Source: Piscirickettsia litoralis
GTDB taxonomy: Bacteria; Pseudomonadota; Gammaproteobacteria; Piscirickettsiales; Piscirickettsiaceae
Assembly (NCBI RefSeq): GCF_001720395.1
Contig: NZ_MDTU01000001.1
Span: 1,860,858-1,924,857 of the forward strand
Reading direction: 5' to 3'
Length of the DNA: 64,000 nt
The notes under the pieces were generated by a model. It saw nothing but the letters and a program-made list of their open reading frames with translations, did not search any database and was not told the origin of the DNA. The number at the start of each line of letters is the position of its first letter. Position 1 is the stretch's first letter. This document shows, one piece after another, positions 36,912-45,829 of the stretch. A program made the translations under genes and the position numbers.

Positions 36912-37649
36912 ATGAAGATGAAACAATATCGATGTTTGATTTTTGACTTGGATGATACTCTTTATAATTTTGCTTATGGGCAAAGCGTGGCATTAGAGAT
37001 GCTTTATGCCGAATATTTTCCTGAACTTGATGATTATAGTTTTTTTAAAGAACGCTATGCTGTTATCAATCGCTCATACTGGCAACAGGTTGAGGCAGGA
37101 AAGATAAGTGTAGGTCAACTCAGTGCGCTACGTTTTGCGGCTATAAAAGCAGAGTTTGCAACACAAGTTTCGGTTGATGATTTAGTGGAATCTTATCGTC
37201 GTGTAAGCTGCACTCAGCGCGCATGGTGCCAAGGCGCTGAGCAGGCGATAGCCTTACTTACTAAACAGTTTGATTGTGCGTTGTTAAGCAATGGTACTCT
37301 TAAAGATCAACAAGCAAAGTTGCATGCTTTAGGCTTAACTGATGTGTTCAAACCTGTTGTTCTTTCTGATGAGCTGGGTGTATCTAAGCCTAATCAGAAA
37401 ATCTTTCAGCCGATATTTAATGAGCTTAATGTTGAGCCAAAGCACTGCTTGCTGATTGGTGATTCATTAACTAGTGATTATCAAGCGGCATTAAATGTAG
37501 GAATGGATTTTTGTTGGTTTAATGAAAAGAAAATAAGTCGTGGTGATTATCCGTTACCGCTTGTGGAAATTGATGATCTTATGGAGTTGGTTCGCTATTT
37601 GCGTATTATAAAAGCCAGTGATGGGAGGTTTAAAGACGAGTTATGTTAA
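36912..37649 (+). CDS. HAD-superfamily hydrolase (pyrimidine 5'-nucleotidase type)
   Basis: A 245-residue HAD phosphatase. Motif I LIFDLDDTLYNF (nucleophile and acid Asp), motif II ALLSNGTL, motif III lysine in GVSKPNQKIFQPIF and motif IV LLIGDSLTSDYQAALN are all present. The LDDTLYNF start and the helical cap resemble the YjjG-type nucleotidases, which dephosphorylate UMP/dUMP. The substrate is inferred only. It overlaps gloB by seven bases. Confidence 0.85.
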   Translation: MKMKQYRCLIFDLDDTLYNFAYGQSVALEMLYAEYFPELDDYSFFKERYAVINRSYWQQVEAGKISVGQLSALRFAAIKAEFATQVSVDDLVESYRRVSCTQRAWCQGAEQAIALLTKQFDCALLSNGTLKDQQAKLHALGLTDVFKPVVLSDELGVSKPNQKIFQPIFNELNVEPKHCLLIGDSLTSDYQAALNVGMDFCWFNEKKISRGDYPLPLVEIDDLMELVRYLRIIKASDGRFKDELC

Positions 37650-38431
37650 TTGAACGCATTTATTTAAATAATCCGCCGTTATCTAATTTTAACCATATTA
37701 TTGCCTGTGAAAAAACAGCTGAAGCGATAGCGATTGACCCTTTTGATGCCGATATCGTTTTAAAACGTGCTGAAGAAAAAGGTTGGACAATTAAGCAAAT
37801 TATCAGCACCCATGAGCATGGGGACCATATACGTGGCAATAAAGAGCTAATTGCAAAAACTGGAGCTAAGTTACTTGCACATAAAAATGCGTCTGGGAAA
37901 ATTAAGGAAGTTGATACTTTTGTAGATCAGGGCGATATTATCCATGTTGGTGAGACGGTGAAGTTTGAAGTATTAACGACATTGGGTCATACGATGGCAC
38001 ACTTGTGTTTGTATGCTAAAGACCCTGAGCCTGTGCTTTTTTGTGGTGATACGCTGTTTAATGCCGGTGTTGGCAATTGTCATAATGGTGGAGATGCGGG
38101 GGCTTTATATCACACGGTGATTGACCACTTATTTGATTTGCCGGATGAAACTAAGATTTATCCAGGACATGACTATATTGAAAATAATTTAGGTTTTGCA
38201 CTGTCGCGTGAGCCGCATAATAAGGAAGCTAAAGAGCTTTTAGAGCAGGTTTCAAAGCAAACGCCGGATACTCGGATGGTCACTAATATTAAGCTTGAGA
38301 AGAAAGTGAACCCATTTTTGCGAGTTCACAGTCAGGCTTTAATTAGTCAATTAAAACAGGATGTTAATCAGCTCGTCGAAAGTCCAAAAGAAGTTTTCTT
38401 AGCGCTAAGAGAGTTACGTAATCACTGGTAA
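37643..38431 (+). CDS. gloB: Hydroxyacylglutathione hydrolase (glyoxalase II)
   Basis: Metallo-beta-lactamase-fold enzyme that releases D-lactate from S-lactoylglutathione, the second step of methylglyoxal detoxification. 262 residues with the metal motif STHEHGDHIRGN, the histidine of TLGHTMAHLCLY, CGDTLFNAGVGNCHNGGDAGALY and YPGHDYIENNLGFAL. The glutathione needed could come from gshB at 20.5 kb. Start ATG overlaps the HAD gene. Confidence 0.88.
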   Translation: MLIERIYLNNPPLSNFNHIIACEKTAEAIAIDPFDADIVLKRAEEKGWTIKQIISTHEHGDHIRGNKELIAKTGAKLLAHKNASGKIKEVDTFVDQGDIIHVGETVKFEVLTTLGHTMAHLCLYAKDPEPVLFCGDTLFNAGVGNCHNGGDAGALYHTVIDHLFDLPDETKIYPGHDYIENNLGFALSREPHNKEAKELLEQVSKQTPDTRMVTNIKLEKKVNPFLRVHSQALISQLKQDVNQLVESPKEVFLALRELRNHW

Positions 38432-38511
38432 TTTTTTCTACTTTAATGCTCTTCTTGTGCATGCTTTTTGCAGCATGCCAAGAACCACTGTTTTTTGACG
38501 CATTATGCTAG

Positions 38512-39135
38512 ATGAAGTTAATATTTATTCCAGCCATTTTATTGTCTGGAATTACAATGGCTTATAGCCAAATCCGTTTAGATATTAATGCAATGTCTTC
38601 TTATCTTAATGAATCATTGCCTGAAAAAAGCGCTGTTAGCTTTACTCAAGTCCATGCCGGTGTGGGCGCTGACCTAAGTCAACTCATTGAAATTACACAT
38701 TTTGTTAATGTGGGGTATAAATTTGGTTATGCCTTTTATGGCAAGTTAAATATCGAAGATACTGATGATGTGGGGACGCAATTTGACGACAAATTAACAA
38801 CACAAGCCGTCCATTTAATGGCCATCGTTCATTATCGTCTTTATAAAAATATCCGCCTAGAATTTGGAGGAGGTGTTGCTTATGAATGGAATAGCTTCAC
38901 CTTGGATAAGCCTATCATTATTGCTGGTCAAAAATTAAATTTTCCCACTACAGCAGGGACTTATTCATCTTTTCGGCCTATTGCAGAAGTTGGTTTTTAT
39001 TATCGCTTTAAGAAAGGTCTTTCGGCAGGTTTGTCTTATCGCCATATTTTTGGTGATCAGGTTGGTGGAGCTGGCTTTACTGGTGACTCGGTTGGGGTCA
39101 ACAGCTTGGCTGCAACTTTACGCTATCGATTTTAA
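38512..39135 (+). CDS. Small outer-membrane beta-barrel protein
   Basis: A 207-residue predicted porin-like barrel. It has a signal peptide (MKLIFIPAILLSGITMAYS) and alternating amphipathic strands (VNVGYKFGYAFYGKL, LEFGGGVAYEW, PIAEVGFYYRF, AGLSYRHIFG). It ends LAATLRYRF, with the C-terminal Phe recognised by the Bam machinery. Size and strand count fit eight-stranded OmpA/OmpW/opacity-like proteins. First of three such genes within 2.7 kb. Function unknown. Confidence 0.75.
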   Translation: MKLIFIPAILLSGITMAYSQIRLDINAMSSYLNESLPEKSAVSFTQVHAGVGADLSQLIEITHFVNVGYKFGYAFYGKLNIEDTDDVGTQFDDKLTTQAVHLMAIVHYRLYKNIRLEFGGGVAYEWNSFTLDKPIIIAGQKLNFPTTAGTYSSFRPIAEVGFYYRFKKGLSAGLSYRHIFGDQVGGAGFTGDSVGVNSLAATLRYRF

Positions 39136-39278
39136 TCTTTCCTTAAGGTTTTTATGCGGCTTAACCGGCCTTAATTAGCTTATTATTCTGAGAATATAGT
39201 AAAAATATTTATTTTAAGTAAAGGTAATGTTTTAGGCTTTACAGCTTTTATATTTTGTATTAATATCGCCGCCAGTAG

Positions 39279-39297
39279 AGAAATTCAAGGAATTTCT
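39279..39297. promoter_or_regulatory. Perfect inverted repeat upstream of an outer-membrane gene
   Basis: AGAAATTCAAGGAATTTCT: eight-base arms around an AAG centre, 80 bases before the start of the 39377 gene. The size and symmetry fit an operator for a dimeric regulator. It could also fold as a small RNA hairpin, but the arms are AT-rich and no T-run follows. Confidence 0.35.
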
Positions 39298-39376
39298 ATA
39301 ATTAAAAATTCAAAAAATTTACTTAAATTTAACAGTTTGGGTGAGTCTTTTATTGTGTGTTAAAAAAGGTTTTAAA

Positions 39377-40033
39377 ATGAAAAAAATATTGATCGCAACA
39401 GCAGTTGCTACTGCTTTAGTTTCAGGTGCAGCCATCGCAAAACCGGGTGCGTATGTAGGTCTTAACCTTGGTCTTGGTGGAATGGACACGCCGAAGTGGG
39501 ATACAAACAAATTGCCTGCAAATACATCTGATAAAGAGGAACGAGGCGGTTTAGCTGGCCGTATTGATGCAGGCTATCTTTGGGGGCAAGGGCCGTTTAA
39601 CTATGGTGTAGAAATGGGCTTTGCTAGCTATGCAAACAATACATATAAAATCAGCTCAGGAAGTGCATCAGAGGAATTGAAATACTCAGGTTACAATGTT
39701 GATCTTCTAGGTGTTGCTCAATATAACTTCACGCCGAACTGGAACATTTTTGGTAAAGCAGGTGTTGCCTATGTGCACCAGAAAACTGAAATTTCTGTGG
39801 CTGATGGGGGTCTTAGCGCTACACCATTCAGTAAATCAGAGAATAAATTGTTGCCAGAAGTAGCTATTGGTGGCGGTTATCAATTTGCAAATGGCTTAGG
39901 TTTAAATCTAACGGTGAGCCATATCTTTGGTAGTAAGCCTCACGCATGGACTGATACAGGGAATACGGAAGATAATATGACATCAGTCGCTTCAGTTAAT
40001 ATGCTAACATTTGGTATTAGCTATAACTTCTAA
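39377..40033 (+). CDS. Small outer-membrane beta-barrel protein
   Basis: A 218-residue barrel. ATG at 39377 begins a typical signal peptide (MKKILIATAVATALVSGAAIA, cut before KPG); the longer in-frame start upstream has no signal peptide logic. Mature strands include GAYVGLNLGLGG, AGRIDAGYLWGQG, FNYGVEMGFASY, NIFGKAGVAYVHQKT and EVAIGGGYQF, ending in MLTFGISYNF with the terminal Phe. Looks like an OmpA-like/opacity porin. A strong terminator follows, so it is transcribed alone. Confidence 0.82.
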   Translation: MKKILIATAVATALVSGAAIAKPGAYVGLNLGLGGMDTPKWDTNKLPANTSDKEERGGLAGRIDAGYLWGQGPFNYGVEMGFASYANNTYKISSGSASEELKYSGYNVDLLGVAQYNFTPNWNIFGKAGVAYVHQKTEISVADGGLSATPFSKSENKLLPEVAIGGGYQFANGLGLNLTVSHIFGSKPHAWTDTGNTEDNMTSVASVNMLTFGISYNF

Positions 40034-40058
40034 GTTATAACTTAAAGTTGATTATGAA

Positions 40059-40088
40059 TAAAGCCCGTGATTGCGGGCTTTATTTTTT
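40059..40088 (+). terminator. Rho-independent terminator
   Basis: The stem AAAGCCCG/CGGGCTTT with a short loop is followed by ATTTTTTC; it ends the outer-membrane protein transcript. Confidence 0.85.
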
Positions 40089-40164
40089 CTTTTTAATAAA
40101 CTTATAATATTTAGTCGATATAATGCTTTGCCATCTTATTTGATAGAGAATAATCGATGTTGCT

Positions 40165-40509
40165 GTGGACTATAAATTAATTTACCCTAAGAAAATTGCA
40201 GGCAGAACTCTGGGTGAGGTAAGTATTTGCCGACCTAATGTAAGCCACTTTCTAAATTTTTCTAGAGAAAATAGCAGATCTGACTTTTACTATACAGTTG
40301 TACGAGAGTTGTGTGCATTTAATAAGCAAGAAGTAATGCAGTTGGATTTAGAGGATTTTTTTAATATATTGTCGTTAATTGATCAAAATTTTTCTTATAT
40401 TTTTAGCTGCAAATTTAGTGGGTATGAGGATGGGTGGTTGGCTTTGCAGGATTCAAAAGCATTTATTGAGACTGAGCCAGCCTCTGTTGATAAAGTAAAA
40501 AATCTTTAA
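40165..40509 (+). CDS. Orphan protein resembling phage tail assembly chaperones
   Basis: A 114-residue soluble protein from a GTG with only a weak ribosome site. The layout LIYPKKIAGRTLGEVSICRP, followed by a helical part and LDLEDFFNILSLIDQNFSYI, resembles the phage Mu gp41/lambda-type tail assembly chaperone family (Pfam Phage_TAC_7). In that family an L-x-R-P turn precedes helices and a final D-F-x-x-L segment. No other phage gene is nearby, so it would be an isolated relic or a co-opted protein. The assignment is a pattern impression and needs a profile search. Confidence 0.4.
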   Translation: MDYKLIYPKKIAGRTLGEVSICRPNVSHFLNFSRENSRSDFYYTVVRELCAFNKQEVMQLDLEDFFNILSLIDQNFSYIFSCKFSGYEDGWLALQDSKAFIETEPASVDKVKNL

Positions 40510-40580
40510 ATTTAAAGAGTTTTGGGGTTTAATGTTTATCTCTAGTTGGTTGATATTATTGAGATTAGGTGAAATTTGTT

Positions 40581-41202
40581 ATGAAAAAAATAGTGTTATG
40601 TTTATTGGCTGCGGGGTTATTAAGCTCTGCATATGCGCAAAATCAACCCAAGAGTGAACTGCCGAAGAGTGGCTTGTATCTAGGCATAGGTTTTGGTAAG
40701 GCGAACACCCATACAAATTATAACGAAGTGATAGGTAATGATCCTTTGGGGCAAGCGATAGGGGATGCATTAGCTTCTGTTTTCAAAACGAGTGCTAAGC
40801 TATTTGTTGGTTATAAGTTTAACCCTTATATTGCCTTAGAAGGGAGCTATGCTGACTATTATGATGATGATACTGAAATTTCCGGAGTGGGCAAATCATC
40901 AGAGCATGTTTATGGCTTAGGATTGTCTGCTAAATTATCTTATCCAGTAGCTTATTGGTTTTCGCCTTATGCTCGACTTGGTGTGGATTGGGTGAGTCGA
41001 AAAAAATACAGTTGAATATTATGATGAATCGTCTTTGAATACATCTACAAGTGCTCATAAGTTGTTGCCACAAATCGGTTTAGGTGCTGACTTTATAATT
41101 GCACGAAAATATACTATAGGCTTGGACTGGACACATGATTTTTCTAATAAGCCTATAGAGCGTATCGACAACTATAGCATGTCATTTTCTTATACTTTTT
41201 AA
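40581..41202 (+). pseudogene. Small outer-membrane beta-barrel protein, frame broken
   Basis: Third barrel gene of the cluster. ATG at 40581 starts a signal peptide (MKKIVLCLLAAGLLSSAYA, cut before QNQ). Strands GLYLGIGFGKAN, SAKLFVGYKFNPYIALEGSYADYY and FSPYARLGVDWVS follow, and the frame then stops at 41015. After removing one A from the A7 run at 41000-41006 it continues as TVEYYDESSLNTSTSAHKLL to IDNYSMSFSYTF with terminal Phe, 206 residues in all. That is the same size as its two neighbours. As given, the barrel lacks its last strands and the Bam signal. Confidence 0.75.
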
Positions 41203-41556
41203 AATAGAATTATTAAAAATATTTAATTTTTATTTTTTAAGTTGAGGTAATTGGCTCTTGTTAGGGCCAATTTCCTAACACGCAAGTTTTCGTTTCTATT
41301 CTATTTCTATCACTGGTTGATAAAATTAACAAACCTGTAAGGGTAAGCAGTAAACTAATATTTAATAAAATTATAGGGCTGAAGTGTAGTGGTATGAACA
41401 AAACTTTATTTGCTGTTAAAAAAACATTTGGCAATGATCCTGTTCGAAAATACCAGTGCATTTGGGTGTAAGTAGGTGGTTTGAATGTATGTGATAAATA
41501 ACTATAAAGTCAACTCATAGTCTATAGAAGGCCAATGCTAGCCTTCTAATTAATGA
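41203..41556. other. Intergenic region between an outer-membrane gene and speA
   Basis: No firm gene. A minus-strand frame (41461-41261) encodes 66 residues with one hydrophobic helix but has no ribosome site. A hairpin ATTGGC/GCCAAT lies near 41250-41270, and AGAAGGC/GCCTTCT (41526-41547) lies just after the speA stop; neither has a clear T-run. Confidence 0.45.
41526..41547 (-). terminator. Hairpin downstream of speA
   Basis: A seven-base stem AGAAGGC/GCCTTCT with an eight-base loop starts ten bases after the speA stop. No U-tract follows, so it may protect the mRNA 3' end rather than terminate. Confidence 0.35.
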
Positions 41557-43455
41557 TTAAGATTTAGAGTTATCTGGCACCAAATAAGTCGAACTCTCAA
41601 AATGGGCAATTAATTCACCAAAATATTGATGCTTCTCTGTTTCGTTTAATGTGCTGTTTTTTATTTTGGTTAAATAAGCTTCTGTTAAATTTTTGGGGTT
41701 AAATTGGACATAGCTTAACACATCGGCAATGGTATCGCCTTTTAGTGTTTCACAAATTTCTATGCTGCCATCAGTATTGACTTCGACATGTACCGCATTA
41801 GTATCACCGAATAGATTATGCAAATCGCCTAGGGTTTCTTGATAGGCACCGACCAGGAAAATAGCGAGGTTATAGGGTTTGCCTGGATTATCAGCAGGCA
41901 AAGGCAAGCTGGATTCGAGACCAAAACCATCGACATATTGCTTAATAGTGCCGTCAGAATCACAGGTGATATCTTGTAATATGCCTCGTCGTGTGGGCTC
42001 TTCATTTAATCTTGAAGTTGGCATGATAGGGAAAATTTGATCAATCGCCCAAATGTCAGGTAGAGATTGGAAAATAGACAGATTGCAGAAAACCTTATCG
42101 GCTAAACGCTCGTTTAAATCATCAAGTAACTCACGATGGCCACGATGGCTTGGATTTAAGCAGTTTTTTATTGTTAAGCAAATAGATGAGTAGAGATGTT
42201 CAGCTTGAGCGCGTTGCTGTAAATTTAAAATACCATGATTAAACATGGATTGAGCTTCACCTAAAGCATAAGCGGCATCATGAAAACGCTCAATGGCATT
42301 GCGAGTGGTAATATTTTTTTGCGAATCGGCGAGTTGGTGTAAAATTTCATGGTCTTGATTTTTTAGTGCAGGAGCAGGCTCTGTGCCGACAGGCTTTTCA
42401 CAATCGATAATATTAGTGACCAAGACGGCATGATGAGCGGTTAGCGCGCGGCCGGATTCAGTAATTAAATGGGGTTCGGTGATATTGGCTTGGTTGCAGT
42501 TAATTTTAAAAGTATTAACAATATTACTAGCATATTCATCTAAGCTGTAATTCATTGAGCAAAAACTACGTGAACCCGTGCCTTCATAATCGATACCTAA
42601 GCCACCACCTAAATCGACATAATTTAAAGGTGCATGAAGTTGCTTTAGCTCGATATAAATGCGGGTTAATTCGTTTACTCCTCGTTGAATATCACGAATA
42701 TTGGCAAGCTGTGAGCCAAGGTGACAGTGCAATAAACGCAAGCAATCTAATTTTTTATGTTTTTTAAGGGTATTAATCAGCTCAATGACTTGCCCAGCAT
42801 AAAGGCCAAATTTCGCCTTTTCGCCACCGGTATTTTGCCACTTGCCTTTGCCGAGGGAGGCTAAGCGAATGCGCACGCCGATATTGGGAGTGATATCGAG
42901 TTTTTTGGCTTCATCAAGAATAAGGGCAAGCTCAGAGATTTTTTCGATGACAATAAAGGTATCATTGCCTAGTTTTTGTGAGATTAAAGCCAAGCGAATA
43001 TAGGCACGGTCCTTATAGCCATTGCAGACGATGATTGAATTTTTACCGGCCAGCGCAATGATTGCCATCAGTTCAGGTTTACTACCGGCTTCAAGGCCAA
43101 CTGTGGTTTTATGAGCGGAGAGTAAAGATTCGACAACAGCGCGCTGTTGATTGACTTTAATCGGGTAAACGGGGGTGTAGTTTCCTTGATAGTCACAGTT
43201 TTGAATAGCGGTGTTAAAGGCTTTCGCTAATTGCTGGGCACGATGGCGAAGAATGTTGGTGAAGCGGATGAGCAGTGGTAGTTTCTCACCTTTTTTAGCG
43301 AGTGTATTAACAAGGTCATCTAGACAAATGGAGGCTTTGCTGTGGCTGCCTTGTGGGCGAACAATGAGCTGGCCCCTATCATCGATATTAAAGTAACCAT
43401 CGCCCCATTCAGAGATATTGTAGAGTTCTTTAGACTGTTTGATCGACCAAGCCAC
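41557..43455 (-). CDS. speA: Biosynthetic arginine decarboxylase
   Basis: Makes agmatine from arginine, the first step of one putrescine route. The 632-residue length and the fold type III PLP site YTPVYPIKVNQQ (Schiff-base Lys100) are those of the SpeA family. Further marks are GLEAGSKPELMA, LHCHLGSQLANIRDIQRGV, YVDLGGGLGIDYEGTGS, TESGRALTAHHAVLV and the C-terminal VGAYQETLGDLHNLFGD. GTG start with GGAG eight bases ahead. No speB is adjacent. Followed (upstream on the strand) by glnB with a short gap. Confidence 0.96.
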   Translation of the reverse strand: MAWSIKQSKELYNISEWGDGYFNIDDRGQLIVRPQGSHSKASICLDDLVNTLAKKGEKLPLLIRFTNILRHRAQQLAKAFNTAIQNCDYQGNYTPVYPIKVNQQRAVVESLLSAHKTTVGLEAGSKPELMAIIALAGKNSIIVCNGYKDRAYIRLALISQKLGNDTFIVIEKISELALILDEAKKLDITPNIGVRIRLASLGKGKWQNTGGEKAKFGLYAGQVIELINTLKKHKKLDCLRLLHCHLGSQLANIRDIQRGVNELTRIYIELKQLHAPLNYVDLGGGLGIDYEGTGSRSFCSMNYSLDEYASNIVNTFKINCNQANITEPHLITESGRALTAHHAVLVTNIIDCEKPVGTEPAPALKNQDHEILHQLADSQKNITTRNAIERFHDAAYALGEAQSMFNHGILNLQQRAQAEHLYSSICLTIKNCLNPSHRGHRELLDDLNERLADKVFCNLSIFQSLPDIWAIDQIFPIMPTSRLNEEPTRRGILQDITCDSDGTIKQYVDGFGLESSLPLPADNPGKPYNLAIFLVGAYQETLGDLHNLFGDTNAVHVEVNTDGSIEICETLKGDTIADVLSYVQFNPKNLTEAYLTKIKNSTLNETEKHQYFGELIAHFESSTYLVPDNSKS

Positions 43456-43494
43456 GGCATTCTCCGCTGTTATTTAATCTTAAATGCTTAATAA

Positions 43495-43839
<345 letters not shown>

Positions 43840-43964
43840 TTACCCTCCCTTTTGGCTGCTAGTATCCTTTAAAGCACTATTAAATACAATGAGTGTTTGT
43901 CTTTTGATGGAAGTTGAGGTCAAATAAGGTAAGTATAAAATGAATTTAGAGAGCGGAGAGCATA

Positions 43965-44225
43965 ATGTTTGATCCTAAGTTGTTTGATGATATGGCAAAA
44001 AAAATCACAGAAGCGATGCCAAGTGGCATTAAAAATGTGCAAGAAGATATTGAACGGAATATGAAAACGGTTTTACAGTCTTCTTTTCAAAAGATGGATT
44101 TAGTTACGCGTGAAGAGTTTGACATCCAATCGGCTGTATTGACTAAAACCCGTTTAATGGTCGAGGCACTAGAAAAGCGTGTTGATGATTTAGAAGCGCA
44201 GCTACAGAAAAAAGACAGTAAGTAA
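43965..44225 (+). CDS. ubiK: Ubiquinone biosynthesis accessory factor UbiK
   Basis: An 86-residue BMFP-domain protein (formerly YqiC). An amphipathic N-terminal segment (FDDMAKKITEAMPSGIKNV) is followed by a trimeric coiled coil (LVTREEFDIQSAVLTKTRLMVEALEKRVDDLEAQL). Known UbiK binds UbiJ and lipids and helps late ubiquinone hydroxylation steps. Divergent from glnB and just upstream of comM, a frequent gene order. Confidence 0.92.
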   Translation: MFDPKLFDDMAKKITEAMPSGIKNVQEDIERNMKTVLQSSFQKMDLVTREEFDIQSAVLTKTRLMVEALEKRVDDLEAQLQKKDSK

Positions 44226-44304
44226 CTTTCTTTTTAAGACAAATCGATTGTATAGGTATGACTCTATATTTTTAGGTTTAAATAATAAAACAAGGCAGGG
44301 ATGC

Positions 44305-45807
44305 ATGAAATTAGCAATTGTTTACTCACGTGCTCAGGTGGGGGTAGATGCGCCACAAGTTACCGTTGAAGTTCATATTTCCAATGGCTTGCCTGGCTTT
44401 ACCATTGTTGGTCTACCGGATGCGGCGGTTAAAGAAAGCCGTGAGCGGGTGCGTAGCGCCATTCAAAACTCGGGCTTTAATTTTCCCCAGCGACGCATTA
44501 CGGTAAACCTTGCTCCTGCCGATTTACCTAAAGATGGAGGACGTTTTGATTTAGCCATTGCTATCGGTATTTTAGCCTCTTCTGGGCAAATAGATGCGGA
44601 CATTTTAAACCTTTATGAGTTCATCGGTGAACTTGCTTTGTCAGGTCAGGTGCGTTCTGTCACTGGTGCGTTGACCAGTGCGACGGCGGTTAAAAAAGCA
44701 GAGCGTAAACTCATTATTGCCAATGAAAATGCTAATTTAGCAGCTTTGGTCGATGGCTTATGTGTCTATAAGGCAAATAGCCTGGCAAATATTAGTGCTT
44801 TTTTAAAGGGTGAAGGGGATTTAGAGCAAGCTAATTTCAAAGTAAATAAATTACAAGAAAATTATCTGGATATGGCTGATGTTAAAGGTCAGGCTCATGC
44901 GAAACGTGCTTTGGAAATTGCAGCGGCAGGTCGCCATCACTTATTGTTCGTTGGTCCGCCGGGGACAGGAAAAACCATGTTAGCCTCACGTTTGCCTGGG
45001 ATTTTGCCGCCGTTGTCGAATCAAGAGGCGTTAGAGTCGGCCGCTGTACATAGTTTAACTAGCTCTGAAATTAATCTATCATGTTGGTATATTCCAAAGT
45101 TCGCCAGCCCCCATCATACCGCGTCGAGTATTGCCATGGTTGGCGGTGGCTCGGTGCCAAAACCCGGTGAAATATCGCGTGCCCATCATGGTGTATTATT
45201 TTTAGATGAATTGCCTGAATTTGATCGTAAAGTGCTAGAAGTATTGCGAGAGCCGTTAGAGTCGGGGCAAGTGGACATTATTCGTGCCAGTCATCGTGCG
45301 TCGTTTCCAGCCTCTTTTCAACTGATTGCGGCGATGAATCCGTGCCCTTGTGGGCATTTGGGTTCGCAAGAGCAGAGCTGTCGTTGTTCTCAATTGCAAG
45401 TAAAGCGTTATTTAAATAAACTCTCTGGGCCTTTATTAGAGCGTATTGACCTGCAAATTGAAGTGCCTCGATTATTGCAAAATGAATTGAAGAGTAGCCA
45501 GGTGTCTGAAAATAGTGCACTAATACGTGAGCGTGTGGAAAATGCCCGCAATTTGCAATTAAAACGTCAGCAGTGCCCAAATTCAGGTTTAATGCCACGG
45601 CAAATCGATGAGTTTTGTGCGCTGGGGCAACAAGAGTCTAACTTACTAACGCGAGCAATAGAAAAGTTTGGCCTCTCCGCACGGGTTTATCATCGCTTAT
45701 TAAAAGTTGCTAGAACAATTGCCGACCTTGAGCAAAGCCGTGAGATTAAACTCAATCATATTCAAGAGAGTTTATCTTATCGAAGCTTAGATCGGCGTCA
45801 GAGTTAA
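44305..45807 (+). CDS. comM: ComM/YifB family Mg-chelatase-like AAA+ ATPase
   Basis: A 500-residue AAA+ helicase-like protein, known in naturally competent bacteria for branch migration during integration of transformed DNA. It has an N-terminal Lon-like domain (VTVEVHISNGLPGFTIVGLPDAAVKESRERV), Walker A VGPPGTGKTMLASR, HHGVLFLDELPEF as Walker B, and the Cys cluster CPCGHLGSQEQSCRCS. Start is ATG 44305 (MKLAIVYSRAQVG); the longer frame upstream has no support. Whether the organism is competent is not shown here. Confidence 0.94.
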   Translation: MKLAIVYSRAQVGVDAPQVTVEVHISNGLPGFTIVGLPDAAVKESRERVRSAIQNSGFNFPQRRITVNLAPADLPKDGGRFDLAIAIGILASSGQIDADILNLYEFIGELALSGQVRSVTGALTSATAVKKAERKLIIANENANLAALVDGLCVYKANSLANISAFLKGEGDLEQANFKVNKLQENYLDMADVKGQAHAKRALEIAAAGRHHLLFVGPPGTGKTMLASRLPGILPPLSNQEALESAAVHSLTSSEINLSCWYIPKFASPHHTASSIAMVGGGSVPKPGEISRAHHGVLFLDELPEFDRKVLEVLREPLESGQVDIIRASHRASFPASFQLIAAMNPCPCGHLGSQEQSCRCSQLQVKRYLNKLSGPLLERIDLQIEVPRLLQNELKSSQVSENSALIRERVENARNLQLKRQQCPNSGLMPRQIDEFCALGQQESNLLTRAIEKFGLSARVYHRLLKVARTIADLEQSREIKLNHIQESLSYRSLDRRQS

Positions 45808-45829
45808 CTTAATTAATCGCTTCTAGTTA

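Noticed and set aside
38445-38511. GCATGC...GCATGC hairpin after gloB as a terminator
   Set aside because: The T-run is too far from the stem and a gap follows; not convincing.
41261-41461. Minus-strand frame of 66 residues with one hydrophobic helix and an HW...F...A...PLHF pattern, vaguely like IcmT-type proteins
   Set aside because: No ribosome site, only one helix instead of two, and no other Dot/Icm gene nearby; similarity is too weak.
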